From positions 16,609-80,608 of the forward strand of contig NZ_NQKI01000023.1 in NCBI RefSeq assembly GCF_002269125.1: 64,000 bases of DNA. The letters are read 5' to 3'. This DNA is from Pseudomonas lundensis (GTDB lineage: Bacteria > Pseudomonadota > Gammaproteobacteria > Pseudomonadales > Pseudomonadaceae). Numbering within the stretch: the first letter of the stretch is position 1; the number at the start of each line of letters is the position of its first letter. The translations under genes and the position numbers were made by a program. A model generated the notes under the pieces. That model searched no databases and was not told where the DNA came from. It saw only the letters and a list, made by a program, of their open reading frames with translations. This document shows, one piece after another, positions 1 through 9,434 of the stretch.

Positions 1-860
1 ATCACTACGATGTTTCCAACGCGTTTTACCAGCTCTGGCTGGATCGAGAAATGGTGTATTCCTGTGGCTATTTTGAGACGGGCGAAGAAAGTCTGGAGGA
101 GGCGCAGCAGGCCAAGTTTCGTCACTTGTGCCGTAAATTGCGACTCAAGCCAGGTGAGTACCTGTTGGACGTCGGGTGTGGTTGGGGCGGGCTTGCGCGC
201 TTCGCGGCACGCGAATTCGGGGTCAAAGTGTTCGGTATCACCTTGAGCAAGGAGCAACTTGCCCTGGCTAAAGAGCGCGTTAAGGCTGAAGGTTTGCAAG
301 ATAAGGTCGACCTGCAACTGTTGGATTATCGTGATCTGCCTCAGGACGGCCGTTTCGACAAGATTGTCAGCGTGGGCATGTTTGAACACGTCGGGCATGC
401 CAATCTGCGCGAGTACTGCCATATTCTGTTCAATGCCGTGCGTGAGGGTGGCCTGGTAATGAACCACGGTATCACCGCCAAGCACACCGATGGTCGTCAG
501 GTCGGACGCGGGGCAGGCGAGTTTATTGAGCGTTATGTGTTCCCCAATGGTGAGTTGCCGCACTTATCTATGATCACCGCGCAGATCAGTGAGGCCGGGC
601 TGGAAGTGGTCGATGTCGAGAGCTTGCGCCTGCATTACGCGCGCACGCTTGAGCATTGGAGTCAGCGCCTGGAGCAGAACCTCGATGCAGCGGCCAAGGA
701 AGTACCTGAACAGATTTTGCGTATTTGGCGACTCTACCTGGCAGGTTGTGCCTATGCATTTGCACGTGGCTGGATCAACATCCATCAGATTCTGGCGACT
801 AAACCCTATGCCGATGGATCGATCGAATTGCCTGCGACGCGTGCAGATATCTATCGCTGA
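1..860 (+). CDS. cfa: cyclopropane-fatty-acyl-phospholipid synthase, 5' truncated
   Basis: The gene enters from the left edge; the reading frame is open from base 3 and about 285 residues are visible, whereas the family is usually about 390-420. The first visible residues, HYDVSNAFYQLWL, are the conserved start of the catalytic domain. The SAM-binding motif LLDVGCGWGGLA follows, then EHVGHANLREY and the C-terminal W-R-L-YLAGCAYAFARGW segment typical of CFA synthases. The enzyme transfers a methylene group from S-adenosylmethionine to double bonds of membrane phospholipid acyl chains, usually in stationary phase or under stress. A strong hairpin with a T run follows the stop. The missing N-terminus lies outside the window. 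Confidence 0.93.
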   Translation, partial: HYDVSNAFYQLWLDREMVYSCGYFETGEESLEEAQQAKFRHLCRKLRLKPGEYLLDVGCGWGGLARFAAREFGVKVFGITLSKEQLALAKERVKAEGLQDKVDLQLLDYRDLPQDGRFDKIVSVGMFEHVGHANLREYCHILFNAVREGGLVMNHGITAKHTDGRQVGRGAGEFIERYVFPNGELPHLSMITAQISEAGLEVVDVESLRLHYARTLEHWSQRLEQNLDAAAKEVPEQILRIWRLYLAGCAYAFARGWINIHQILATKPYADGSIELPATRADIYR

Positions 861-884
861 GCGTCTATGCCCTGAGATCTATTG

Positions 885-917
885 AAAGCCGTGTCACTGA
901 GTGACACGGCTTTTTTT
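885..917 (+). terminator. intrinsic terminator after cfa
   Basis: A perfect 13-bp stem (AAAGCCGTGTCAC with its complement) closes around a 3-base loop and runs into seven T residues at 911-917. It terminates cfa. The convergent cardiolipin synthase stop codon lies inside its T run, so both genes may use it. Confidence 0.9.
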
Positions 918-2355
918 ATAGAACGGGCGAAACCAGTCTGGCAATGCGCATGCCCAGTTGCTGTAAATGGTGAGTACTTTTGATGTCGTCTTCAGTGATT
1001 TCCCGAGCCAATGCAAAGTCGTCATGCAGCATGTGTTCGACTTCTCTAGCAAAGGTTTCATCGACCGTCAGTAACATTACTTCAAAGTTAAGGCGGAACG
1101 AGCGGTTATCCATATTGGCGCTGCCGATGGCACTGATTTCGTTGTCGACCAACACGACCTTTTGATGAACGAACCCTGGCTGATAACGGAATATTTTCAC
1201 CCCTGCTCGAACAGCTTCGAAGGCATAGAGACTTGAAGCGGCGTACACAATTTTGTGGTCCGGGCGCGAGGGAATCAGAATCCGTACATCGACCCCACGC
1301 AACACGGCGAGTCGAAGTGCCGAAAAAACAGCTTCATCCGGCACGAAGTAGGGCGTCGTAATCCATACGCGTTCATTAGCAGCATGAATGGCTTCGACGA
1401 AAAACAGGGAGCAGGTTTCGTAGGCGTCGGCAGGACCACTGGCCAAGAACTGACACAGCACGCCTCCGTCAGGGTAGGTCTGTGGCAAGATCAGCGGCGG
1501 CAATTTACGTGCAGCCCAGAACCAGTCTTCTGCAAATGACTCTTGCAAGCAGGCTACTACCGGGCCAGTCACTTCGACGTGAGTATCGCGCCACGGCGAC
1601 AAGGGAGGCTTCGCACCCAGGTATTCATCCCCGACGTTGTGACCGCCCACAAAACCGATGACGCCATCGACCACAACCACTTTTCGGTGGTTGCGAAAGT
1701 TAACCTGGAAGCGACTGATCCAGCCACCTCGTGTGGCAAACGCTTTTGCCTGAACACCACCTGCGCGCAGGGTTTCACCATAACTGCCGGGCAAGGAGTG
1801 GCTGCCGATACTGTCGTATAACAAATACACCTGCACGCCTTGCGCGGCTTTTTTCAGCAACAAGGCGTGCAGTTTCTTACCCAGCTCATCGTCATGGACG
1901 ATAAAAAACTGTACCAGCACCACCTCTTTGGCCGCTTCAATGGCTGCAAAAATGGCATCGAACGTGGCGGCTCCATTGATGAGTAATCGAACCTGATTGT
2001 TGGCCAGGCAAGGCATGCGGCCTAACTTTGGCATTGCCCGAAGCGAGGCATAGGCTTTTGAATTGCGTGCTGCCAGCGCTTCTTCTACCCAAGGCCTCCA
2101 GTCCAGATTGGCAATGGCTTCACGCATTTCCTGGTTGGCCTGTCGACGCGCTTTGATGTAATCGTCGAACGTACTGCGTCCAAAAATCAAATAAGGAATG
2201 AGGGTGAAGTAGGGGATGAAGAACAACGACATGGCCCAGGCAATTGCACCTTGCGCAGTTCTCACCGTTAATACCGCATGCACGGCGGCAATCAAACCCA
2301 GGGTGTGGATCAATAAAATCAGATAACCAAAAACGTGCGGGCCGAGATAATCCAT
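916..2355 (-). CDS. cls: cardiolipin synthase (phospholipase D family)
   Basis: The 479-residue product matches bacterial ClsA length. The first ~60 residues hold two hydrophobic segments that anchor it in the inner membrane. Two HKD phospholipase D motifs are intact: H223-R-K...D followed by GFVGGHN, and H397-Q-K...D followed by [12 protein letters not shown]. The enzyme condenses two phosphatidylglycerol molecules into cardiolipin and glycerol. It is convergent with cfa, another membrane-lipid gene, which may be meaningful or chance. The gene appears intact and stands alone. Confidence 0.95.
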   Translation of the reverse strand: MDYLGPHVFGYLILLIHTLGLIAAVHAVLTVRTAQGAIAWAMSLFFIPYFTLIPYLIFGRSTFDDYIKARRQANQEMREAIANLDWRPWVEEALAARNSKAYASLRAMPKLGRMPCLANNQVRLLINGAATFDAIFAAIEAAKEVVLVQFFIVHDDELGKKLHALLLKKAAQGVQVYLLYDSIGSHSLPGSYGETLRAGGVQAKAFATRGGWISRFQVNFRNHRKVVVVDGVIGFVGGHNVGDEYLGAKPPLSPWRDTHVEVTGPVVACLQESFAEDWFWAARKLPPLILPQTYPDGGVLCQFLASGPADAYETCSLFFVEAIHAANERVWITTPYFVPDEAVFSALRLAVLRGVDVRILIPSRPDHKIVYAASSLYAFEAVRAGVKIFRYQPGFVHQKVVLVDNEISAIGSANMDNRSFRLNFEVMLLTVDETFAREVEHMLHDDFALAREITEDDIKSTHHLQQLGMRIARLVSPVL

Positions 2356-2492
2356 GCGTATCCTTGCTCCTCAATGTTTAACGCCAAGTACATAAAAGAC
2401 CACGTTCTGGGATGAACGTCCCTATTTGTTTGCTGATGCAACACCCGCTGCTTTGTAACCGCTAACACTGACTTATCAAAAGGAGCTGCTTG

Positions 2493-3014
2493 ATGAATGT
2501 TCGTTTGCTTGGGCTTTTCATGGCCTTTGGTTTCTCGATCCCTGTGGTGGCTCAAGCCCAAATGCTGCAACCCGGTCTTTGGGAATTGACGTCGAGCAAT
2601 ATGCAGGTGGACGGCAATCAACTTCCCGATTTTCAAATGATGGTGGGACAAATCAAAACCATGCTAACTCCTGTGCAATTGGCTCAACTGGAGAAGCAAG
2701 GTATCAACATCGGCGGGAAAGGTGTTCGCGTATGCCTGACCCCTCAACAAGTGAAATCCGATTCCATCCCGCTGACTGATCCTCAGTCTGGATGTAAGCA
2801 GCAGATCACTGAGCGTAGTGGAAATCAGTGGAAGTTTCGCTTTAGTTGTCCAAAAGCTCAGGGGGCCGGGACGGCGACATTTGCGAGTGACCGTGAGTTC
2901 ACGACCCATGTCACGGGCACCTTCAATGCGACGGGGCTTAAGCAAACGGGCAGTATGGATTCCGAGGCAGTATGGCTGGGTACTGATTGCGGAGCAGTAA
3001 AGCCTCGCGCTTAA
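2493..3014 (+). CDS. DUF3617-type secreted protein
   Basis: A 173-residue protein with a signal peptide (MNVRLLGLFMAFGFSIPVVAQAQ, cleavage likely after AQA). The mature part opens with LQPGLWELTSSNMQVDG, the 'PGLWE' motif of DUF3617 proteins, and has cysteines spaced as in that family (VCLTPQQV, GCKQQ, FSCPKAQG, TDCG). Function is unknown; a periplasmic location is inferred. The ATG at 2493 is preferred over the in-frame TTG at 2490 because AAAAGGAG sits seven bases upstream of it. The gene is alone between two convergently or divergently placed genes. Confidence 0.8.
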   Translation: MNVRLLGLFMAFGFSIPVVAQAQMLQPGLWELTSSNMQVDGNQLPDFQMMVGQIKTMLTPVQLAQLEKQGINIGGKGVRVCLTPQQVKSDSIPLTDPQSGCKQQITERSGNQWKFRFSCPKAQGAGTATFASDREFTTHVTGTFNATGLKQTGSMDSEAVWLGTDCGAVKPRA

Positions 3015-3055
3015 ACGTATAGGCCGCGCGCTGGACCGTCAGCGCGCGCCCCGCA

Positions 3056-3958
3056 CTACACTGTTTGGCAAAGCCAATTCCAACGGCTCTGCGCTACAGC
3101 ATCATGGCTGTGCAAACTCTCTGCATGCACCACCTTCAGATTGAAACCTTTCACCGTTGATGTGGACTTCAGTGCGACATGCAACCGACGCACCGCATCC
3201 TCGCAAAACATTAAATTCTGTCCATTGGCTAACGCGAAGGCTTGTTCATCCTCGCGTTTAACCGCAGTTTGAACTGCAGTGCCGAGCGCCTCCTCTGCCT
3301 TATCAATGACATGTTCGATAGGGAAATCGACCACTTCCTCGCTGAGGTTCAATTGCAGGTGGGCTGTACTTCTCTGGCTATGTGGGGTGGCCACGATCCC
3401 TTGCGTGCTTCCCAGCCAATCTAAAATCTCTGCGTGCAGAAGTGTTTTGTTAGCAAAGTCATCAATAAATTTATGTTGAATGAGTTGTCGCGCCAATGCA
3501 GCCGAGCAAGGGCACGTTGATGAGTATTTCACGTCGACGTTTAGTTCCACGTGGAACATTCCGTTTTTCAAAGATGACTTGATGGTTACGGGGTAGCTTT
3601 TCCACCCACTGAGCGGGCTGACCAATGCTGGGCGATTAAACAGCATCTGAGTGTGGATATTCAGGTAAGCACAAATCGATAAGTCGTCATGCGTGTCTAT
3701 AAAGCGCTGCAAAATTTTCTTCAAAAGTAACGGGTTCAGGGGCTGCGAATCCAAAACTTTGAGCGCTAAAAATAAGCGTGACATGTGGATGCCGCGCACT
3801 TCGCCATCCTCAAGGCTGACCCCAGCATCAGCTATTGCAGTTAATCGTTGCCCGTCAATGAGAATGGGCAACGCAATCCCACACATCCCAACCCAGTCCA
3901 GCGGAATGTTTTGAGATGCATTTTGTGAAGCAACGTCAGGCAAGGAGTGTGAGGTCAT
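3056..3958 (-). CDS. folE2: GTP cyclohydrolase I, zinc-independent type FolE2
   Basis: About 300 residues. The STCPCSAALARQL segment carries the active-site cysteine of the FolE2 (type IB) family, and the early DWVGMCGIALPI motif is also typical. It makes dihydroneopterin triphosphate from GTP, the first step of folate synthesis, and can use metals other than zinc, so it replaces FolE1 in zinc shortage. The frame extends to an ATG at 3994, but the ATG at 3958 (MTSHSLPDVASQ) fits family N-termini better; neither has a strong ribosome site. It diverges from the COG0523 operon across a Zur-box-like palindrome. Confidence 0.9.
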   Translation of the reverse strand: MTSHSLPDVASQNASQNIPLDWVGMCGIALPILIDGQRLTAIADAGVSLEDGEVRGIHMSRLFLALKVLDSQPLNPLLLKKILQRFIDTHDDLSICAYLNIHTQMLFNRPALVSPLSGWKSYPVTIKSSLKNGMFHVELNVDVKYSSTCPCSAALARQLIQHKFIDDFANKTLLHAEILDWLGSTQGIVATPHSQRSTAHLQLNLSEEVVDFPIEHVIDKAEEALGTAVQTAVKREDEQAFALANGQNLMFCEDAVRRLHVALKSTSTVKGFNLKVVHAESLHSHDAVAQSRWNWLCQTV

Positions 3959-4017
3959 AAGGCTACCCGTGTAGGAAAGGTCGTTGTGATACATAGTAAC
4001 AATTCATGGTATGTATT

Positions 4018-4030
4018 GTTATAGTGTAAC
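4018..4030. promoter_or_regulatory. candidate Zur box
   Basis: GTTATAGTGTAAC is a near-perfect dyad close to the GTTATA-N-TATAAC core of gammaproteobacterial Zur operators. It lies between divergent folE2 and a COG0523 GTPase gene, both classic Zur targets. Zur with zinc would repress both directions. No footprint data are available here; assignment rests on motif and gene context. Confidence 0.7.
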
Positions 4031-4099
4031 GACTTGAGCGATTTTGCCGTGCGCTCTCCACGCGGGCGTTTGACCTGCTCACCCTGATGAGGAACTCCC

Positions 4100-5308
4100 A
4101 TGCCCAACCGTCTTCCCGTAACAGTGTTGTCAGGTTTTCTGGGTGCAGGAAAAAGCACCCTGTTGAATCATATCTTGCGCAATCGCGACGATCTGCGCGT
4201 GGCAGTCATCGTCAATGACATGAGTGAAATCAATATTGATGGGGCCGAGGTTCAGCGCGATGTGACGCTGAACCGTGCTGAAGAAAAATTGGTTGAAATG
4301 AGCAATGGATGTATCTGCTGCACCTTGCGGGAAGACCTGTTGGAGGAGGTCAGCAAACTGGCTCAGGAAGGCCGTTTTGATTATTTATTGATCGAGTCTA
4401 CTGGCATCTCAGAGCCCTTGCCCGTCGCAGAAACGTTCACCTTTCGGGATGACGCGGGTCAAAGCCTGGCTGATATTGCACGGCTGGATACCTTGGTGAC
4501 GGTCGTGGATGGGCTTAACTTTCTGCGCGACTATCAGGCCGCCGAGCAGTTGGCGTCTCGTGGTGAAACCCTGGGAGAAGAAGACGAGCGATCCATCACG
4601 GACTTGCTGATCGAACAGGTCGAATTTGCGAACGTCATTTTGATCAGCAAGATTGATCTCATCAGCCGGGCCGAACGCGAAGAACTAAAGGCCATTCTTC
4701 AGCGACTCAACGCAGAAGCAGAAATTCTCCCAATGGTTATGGGAGAAATTGCGCTGAAAAAAATTCTCGACACCCGTCGCTTCGACTTTGACCGTGCCGC
4801 CCAGGCACCGGGTTGGTTAAAAGAAATGCGCGGGGAACATGTGCCTGAAACCCAGGAATACGGTATCGCCTCAACGGCCTATCGTGCGTTCAGGCCTTTT
4901 CACCCTGAGCGTTTTTTTAACTTTATCGACCGCCCGTGGACCAACGGTAAATTGCTTCGCTCCAAGGGTTTTTTCTGGCTAGCGAGCAAGTATCAGGAGG
5001 CCGGTAGCTGGTCTCAGGCAGGCGGTCTGATGCGCTATGGATACGCGGGCCGCTGGTGGCGCTTTGTACCCAAAGATCAATGGCCAGAAGACGCAGAAAC
5101 CCGAGCCGAAATCCTTAAGAAGTGGCGACCTGAGACAGCAGATTGTCGTCAGGAGTTGGTGTTTATCGGCCAGCACATCGACTTCAACGCACTCACCGCC
5201 GAACTTGATGCCTGCTTGCTGACCGATGCTGAAATCGCGATGGGTCCTGATGCGTGGCAACGGCTGAGCGATCCCTTTGGCGACTGGTACAGCGAGGTGG
5301 CCGCGTAA
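4100..5308 (+). CDS. COG0523 zinc metallochaperone GTPase (ZigA/ZagA-like)
   Basis: The 402-residue product has a P-loop [10 protein letters not shown] near residues 10-20, the CxCC metal site in [12 protein letters not shown], the Walker B-like [10 protein letters not shown] and a guanine-binding-like ISKID. A CobW C-terminal domain follows ([14 protein letters not shown] onward). COG0523 GTPases hand zinc to client enzymes when zinc is scarce. It is the first gene of a three-gene operon and overlaps the next by one base (TAATG). The position behind a Zur-like site and beside folE2 supports a zinc role rather than a cobalt or nitrile hydratase role. Confidence 0.88.
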   Translation: MPNRLPVTVLSGFLGAGKSTLLNHILRNRDDLRVAVIVNDMSEINIDGAEVQRDVTLNRAEEKLVEMSNGCICCTLREDLLEEVSKLAQEGRFDYLLIESTGISEPLPVAETFTFRDDAGQSLADIARLDTLVTVVDGLNFLRDYQAAEQLASRGETLGEEDERSITDLLIEQVEFANVILISKIDLISRAEREELKAILQRLNAEAEILPMVMGEIALKKILDTRRFDFDRAAQAPGWLKEMRGEHVPETQEYGIASTAYRAFRPFHPERFFNFIDRPWTNGKLLRSKGFFWLASKYQEAGSWSQAGGLMRYGYAGRWWRFVPKDQWPEDAETRAEILKKWRPETADCRQELVFIGQHIDFNALTAELDACLLTDAEIAMGPDAWQRLSDPFGDWYSEVAA

Positions 5309-5946
5309 TGAATACTGCCCCACGCCTTATTCGGCATGCACAGGGAACAGCCCCGGATGTGTTGACGCGTATCCATGAGGAGAGCGTGAACATGGCCGTT
5401 TGGCAGCGCGTACTGCCGGTTCATATCGCAGATTTCTGTGCGCTGTTGTTATCGTCCGGTGACCCCTTGGCGCACGCCCTGAGCCTTGAATTACCCGATG
5501 AAAATACGTCGCCCAATCTGCAAGGGCTTGCGCAGCGATTCAGCGACCTGGAAGGCTATACAGGCTTCATTGCTGATGTTGGCTGGTTAGTCAGTGCCTA
5601 TGCGTGCCTGCTAGGCGTCAAGCGCGTTGGATTGCGTCTCAGAGCCTTAGATAACGCCATGTGTCCACGCTTTCATGTAGATCATGTGCCCGCACGGCTG
5701 GTGACGACGTATTCAGGGCCTGGCAGCGAATGGCTTGAAGAAGGCGTGATGGCTCGTCAGCATTTAGGCAATGATCAGGTTGAGGCCCCCGACAGAACGT
5801 TGATTCAGCAGATAAAAGCGGGAGACGTTGCGCTGCTTAAAGGCGAGAAGTGGCCGGGCAATCAGGGCGCCGGTTTGATCCATCGTTCACCGGCGTTGAA
5901 ATCCGGGGAGCGGCGGCTGATTTTGACCCTCGACTGGCTCGCCTGA
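5308..5946 (+). CDS. DUF1826 family protein
   Basis: 212 residues beginning at the ATG that overlaps the stop codon of the preceding GTPase; an upstream in-frame ATG at 5254 lies inside that gene and is unlikely to be used. The pattern NMAVWQRVLP...CPRFHVDHVPARLVTTYSGPGSEWL is typical of DUF1826. The conserved CPRFHVDHVPARL with later HRSP suggests a metal- or cofactor-binding cupin-like fold, which is inference. DUF1826 genes recur beside COG0523 GTPases in Zur regulons, so this is a candidate client or accessory for zinc delivery. Biochemical function is unknown. Confidence 0.78.
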   Translation: MNTAPRLIRHAQGTAPDVLTRIHEESVNMAVWQRVLPVHIADFCALLLSSGDPLAHALSLELPDENTSPNLQGLAQRFSDLEGYTGFIADVGWLVSAYACLLGVKRVGLRLRALDNAMCPRFHVDHVPARLVTTYSGPGSEWLEEGVMARQHLGNDQVEAPDRTLIQQIKAGDVALLKGEKWPGNQGAGLIHRSPALKSGERRLILTLDWLA

Positions 5947-5983
5947 GGCATATTGCAGCCTTCGATTCCTACAGAAGCGGGCG

Positions 5984-6952
5984 ATGATGTTGCACAACAT
6001 TCCTACTCATGTAATCGCCGGGCCGCTCGGTGCAGGTAAAACCAGCCTGATTCAGCACCTGATGGCGCAGAAACCTGCACACGAGCGGTGGGCGATTTTA
6101 GTGAATGAATTCGGCCAAATCGGCCTCGATGCGGCGTTGATGAGTCCGGCAGATGATCAGGTTGCTATCGCCGAGGTTGCAGGTGGTTGCGTGTGCTGTG
6201 TGAACGGCGCGCCTTTTCAAATTGGCTTGAGCCGCCTTTTGCGTAAGGTAAAACCGCACCGCCTGTTCATCGAACCTTCTGGACTGGGCCATCCCGCACG
6301 CATAGTCGAGCAGTTAAGCGTTACTCCCTGGCTGGGTGTTTTAGCGCTACAGCCGTGCGTAATGGTCCTGGATACAGAAGCCCTCGCTCAGGGAAAACCT
6401 TTGCCCGATAGCCAGCGTGAAGCCCTGAAAATGGCCGGTTTATTGGTCATGAATAAATCTAATAGTGTCGAAATAACGCAACGTGAGCAGATTGCATCAT
6501 GCCTGCCAAAGTGCCCTCTTTTATGGACGGAGCAGGGCTACATCCCGCTAAATACGCTGCCTGTAGCCACTATGAGTGATATTCATGCTGTGGATAACTC
6601 GTTGATTTATAAGGATTTTAATTCGATTGTCGACATTTTATCCGGCCCTGAGACGCCCATTATTTTGTTCAGCCAGCAGCCGGAAGGGTGGAGTGCAGGA
6701 TGGAAATGGCACCCCGCGCGTCAATTTGATCTGCAAGCGTTGAGCCGATGGCTTCAAACCCTGAATTGGCAGCGCGCAAAGCTGGTTGTCCATGGGGTGA
6801 GCGGCTGGGTTTCATCGAATTCGCTGGAAAACAGGCTCGAACCTTGGAAAAACAGTGAATGGCGTAAAGATTCACGCGTTGAACTGATCTTCGATGCCCC
6901 GCAGGACATGAATGCCCTCAAAGAAGGTCTCCTGAGTTGCCTTTCAAACTGA
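5984..6952 (+). CDS. second COG0523 GTPase
   Basis: 322 residues, a different COG0523 subgroup from the gene two places upstream. P-loop AGPLGAGKTSLI, metal motif GGCVCCVNGAPF (CxCC), FIEPSGLGHP as the Walker B region and MNKSN as the guanine-recognition-like site are visible. The C-terminal domain is short and divergent. It starts 37 bases after DUF1826 and ends the operon. A role in metal insertion is inferred from family and context. Two adjacent ATGs (5984, 5987) could start it. Confidence 0.82.
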   Translation: MMLHNIPTHVIAGPLGAGKTSLIQHLMAQKPAHERWAILVNEFGQIGLDAALMSPADDQVAIAEVAGGCVCCVNGAPFQIGLSRLLRKVKPHRLFIEPSGLGHPARIVEQLSVTPWLGVLALQPCVMVLDTEALAQGKPLPDSQREALKMAGLLVMNKSNSVEITQREQIASCLPKCPLLWTEQGYIPLNTLPVATMSDIHAVDNSLIYKDFNSIVDILSGPETPIILFSQQPEGWSAGWKWHPARQFDLQALSRWLQTLNWQRAKLVVHGVSGWVSSNSLENRLEPWKNSEWRKDSRVELIFDAPQDMNALKEGLLSCLSN

Positions 6953-7093
6953 GTTCAGCAGGCAATTAGGCCAATTTGCACTGGTAAAGTTGTCCTACAA
7001 TTTGTGCGGGGAGCAACGGTTTAACGTCAAAATATCCACTGGAAGGTATCTATTTCGGGGCTTTCATGGGTTTTAATGTGTTTTTTGGAAAAG

Positions 7094-7166
7094 TTATCCA
7101 CAGGCCGCGGGGGCGTCTGGGTGAGTACTGCACGTTTCAGGAGACCATCAGCTAGCTTCTGAAACG
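7094..7166. repeat. TTATCCACA motif and inverted repeat between genes
   Basis: The 6953-7171 gap holds a DnaA-box-like TTATCCACA at 7094-7102 and an 8-bp inverted repeat (CGTTTCAG 7133-7140, CTGAAACG 7159-7166). The repeat lies just past the stop of the minus-strand DUF3301 gene and may act as a terminator, but it has no T run. Confidence 0.4.
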
Positions 7167-7171
7167 CGGCA

Positions 7172-7582
7172 CTATTGGCGGGGTTTGGTGTGTTGCTCGC
7201 GCCATTGGCTCAGTTCGATGACTTGAGCGCTGGGGACATCGCGCTGTTCAGGCTCTGGGTCGGCCTTGAACGGGTAGGGGGCCAGTTCAATCTTGGCGCT
7301 GTGGGCGCCAAATTGAGTAATGGTGCCAGCATGACGCTGATCACCGGTGACGGTAAATTCAAAGTTATACACACGGGCCAATCGCCGGTTGCCTTTAGCG
7401 TCAGCGATGAAGCCGATTTTCTTCAGGGCGACGTTTTCATCGAGTAACTCGATATCGAGCTTGTTGCAGTGCTGTTTGACGCGCTCCAGCGCTCGCTCGC
7501 GCATGCCGTGGTTATGCCACAGCCAGGCAGCGCCTGTTGCCAACAACATCAGCACAAACATATTTCCAAGGGTCAGCATCAC
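7172..7582 (-). CDS. DUF3301 single-pass membrane protein
   Basis: 136 residues. A hydrophobic segment at residues 3-22 (GNMFVLMLLATGAAWLWH) is followed by a soluble domain with the family pattern ALERVKQHCNKLDIELLDENVAL and RVYNFEFTVTGDQRHAGTI. DUF3301 proteins are small membrane-anchored proteins of unknown function widespread in gammaproteobacteria. The C-terminal end is charged and variable. It diverges from pdxY with about 110 bases between starts. Confidence 0.8.
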   Translation of the reverse strand: MMLTLGNMFVLMLLATGAAWLWHNHGMRERALERVKQHCNKLDIELLDENVALKKIGFIADAKGNRRLARVYNFEFTVTGDQRHAGTITQFGAHSAKIELAPYPFKADPEPEQRDVPSAQVIELSQWREQHTKPRQ

Positions 7583-7693
7583 ATGTGCTCCAACAGAGTG
7601 GGCCCAGCTTAACTGCGTCTACAACCTGTCGTACAGGTTGCTTTTCGTCGCATACTGCGTGGCTTGAACCCCACACGCAGTCTGGAAACCGGC

Positions 7694-8566
7694 ATGAAAC
7701 GTACGCCTCACCTACTCGCCATCCAATCCCACGTAGTTTTCGGCCATGCCGGCAACAGCGCGGCCGTTTTTCCCATGCAGCGCGTGGGCGTAAATGTATG
7801 GCCTTTGAACACGGTGCAGTTCTCAAACCACACTCAGTATGGCCAATGGGCTGGTGAAGTGTTGGCTCCGGAGCAAATTCCGGCACTGGTTGACGGCATT
7901 GCCGCCATCGGTGAATTAGGCAACTGCGACGCCGTGTTATCCGGCTACCTGGGCAGCGCTGCACAAGGGCGAGCAATTCTCAGTGGGGTAGCGCGGATCA
8001 AGGCCGTTAACCCCAATGCGCTGTACTTGTGTGATCCGGTCATGGGCCACCCGGAGAAAGGCTGCATCGTGCCGCACGAAGTCAGTGATTTTCTGTTGAA
8101 TGAAGCGGCCGCCGTGGCCGACTTCCTGTGCCCTAACCAGTTGGAGCTGGACAGCTTCTGTGGTCGCCACCCGCAGTCGCTGTTCGATTGCCTGGCGATG
8201 GCGCGCAGCTTGTTGGCACGCGGCCCCAAGGCAGTTCTGGTTAAGCACCTGTCATACCCGGGCAAGCCTGAAGAAAGTTTTGAGATGCTGCTGGTAACGA
8301 ATGAAGGTAATTGGCACCTGCGCCGGCCGTTACTGGCGTTTCCCCGTCAGCCCGTCGGTGTAGGCGATCTGACGTCCGGTTTGTTTCTGGCGCGGGTATT
8401 GCTGGGAGACAGCCTGGTTGCCGCGTTCGAATTTGCAGCCTCGGCCGTGCATGAAGTGCTGCTGGAAACCCAGGCCTGCACCAGCTACGAACTGCAGCTG
8501 GTACGTGCCCAGGATCGCATTGCTCACCCGCGCGTGCGGTTTGAGGCGATGCCGATCCACCTGTAA
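7694..8566 (+). CDS. pdxY: pyridoxal kinase
   Basis: 290 residues, the normal PdxY length. [21 protein letters not shown] is the conserved start; the frame extends upstream to 7664 but that ATG adds ten unlikely residues. Ribokinase-fold signatures are visible: the FGHAGNSAA substrate region, [11 protein letters not shown] and the C-terminal anion-hole motif [14 protein letters not shown]. It phosphorylates pyridoxal to pyridoxal 5'-phosphate in the B6 salvage pathway. It stands alone. Confidence 0.94.
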   Translation: MKRTPHLLAIQSHVVFGHAGNSAAVFPMQRVGVNVWPLNTVQFSNHTQYGQWAGEVLAPEQIPALVDGIAAIGELGNCDAVLSGYLGSAAQGRAILSGVARIKAVNPNALYLCDPVMGHPEKGCIVPHEVSDFLLNEAAAVADFLCPNQLELDSFCGRHPQSLFDCLAMARSLLARGPKAVLVKHLSYPGKPEESFEMLLVTNEGNWHLRRPLLAFPRQPVGVGDLTSGLFLARVLLGDSLVAAFEFAASAVHEVLLETQACTSYELQLVRAQDRIAHPRVRFEAMPIHL

Positions 8567-8632
8567 ACCCGGGTGCTGGCGATCTAACCCACTCGATCAT
8601 TCAAGATGACGAATAGCCTCAATCGCCGGCAC

Positions 8633-8654
8633 ACCTGCTCCTACAGGAGCAGGT
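8633..8654. repeat. short palindrome, REP-like
   Basis: ACCTGCTCC-TACA-GGAGCAGGT style palindrome between convergent pdxY and the thioesterase gene. The GGAGC core matches Pseudomonas REP-family hairpins; it may also end transcription from one or both sides. Confidence 0.5.
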
Positions 8655-8659
8655 AAGGT

Positions 8660-9145
8660 TTACAACGTTTCGTCTTTCAATTCCTGATAGCGTTTTTCCA
8701 GTTCCTGACGGATCTGGCGACGCTGTTTGCCCTGAATAAAGCGGCGTTTGTCTTCGCTGTTAACGGGCTGTAAAGGCGGTACAGCAGCCGGTTTACGATC
8801 GTCGTCCACAGCCACCATGGTGAAAAAACAGCTGTTGGTGTGACGGACTGAGCGTTCACGGATGTTTTCAGTGACGACCTTGATGCCCACTTCCATCGAG
8901 GTGGTGCCGGTGTAGTTGACCGAGGCCAGGAAGGTCACCAGCTCACCGACATGCACCGGCTCGCGAAAAATAACCTGGTCGACCGACAGGGTCACAACAT
9001 AGCGCCCTGCATATCGGCTGGCGCATGCGTAGGCGACTTCGTCGAGGTACTTGAGCAGGGTTCCGCCGTGAACATTGCCAGAAAAATTGGCCATGTCCGG
9101 GGTCATCAAGACCGTCATCGACAGTTGGGCGTTTCCGGGTTCCAT
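8660..9145 (-). CDS. acyl-CoA thioesterase, hot-dog fold
   Basis: 161 residues from the ATG at 9145 (MEPGNAQLSMTVLMTPDMAN); the open frame continues upstream but those residues look non-coding and match no family start. The motif ANFSGNVHGGTLLKYLDEVAY is the catalytic helix of YciA/ACOT-type thioesterases, and VTLSVDQVIFREPVHVGELV follows. A long basic C-terminal tail (RRFIQGKQRRQIRQELEKRY) is predicted helical. It hydrolyses acyl-CoA to fatty acid and CoA; substrate range is not evident from sequence. No strong ribosome site is seen. Confidence 0.87.
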   Translation of the reverse strand: MEPGNAQLSMTVLMTPDMANFSGNVHGGTLLKYLDEVAYACASRYAGRYVVTLSVDQVIFREPVHVGELVTFLASVNYTGTTSMEVGIKVVTENIRERSVRHTNSCFFTMVAVDDDRKPAAVPPLQPVNSEDKRRFIQGKQRRQIRQELEKRYQELKDETL

Positions 9146-9434
9146 AGCAGCAGGCTCGCGGTAATGTTGCAGCAGTGAAAAAGGTATCTCTGTGGATACT
9201 TTTCGCGTTTTTGAAAGCTTCAACAACGGGACGCTGCCGCAGGGGCTGCCGTCACGCTCTGGCGCACATGTTTCCATATATTGCGCCGCCTTTCTGCGGT
9301 AAATCGCGGTGTTAACCTGCAAACACCCCTTTAGCGGGTATTTCCTACACTTCAAACGTCCGCCGCGCGCAGAGTGATTCTCTGTGTCTGTCGTTCTGTT
9401 GCCGGACAGCACACACACAAGGAGGCGACACGCC

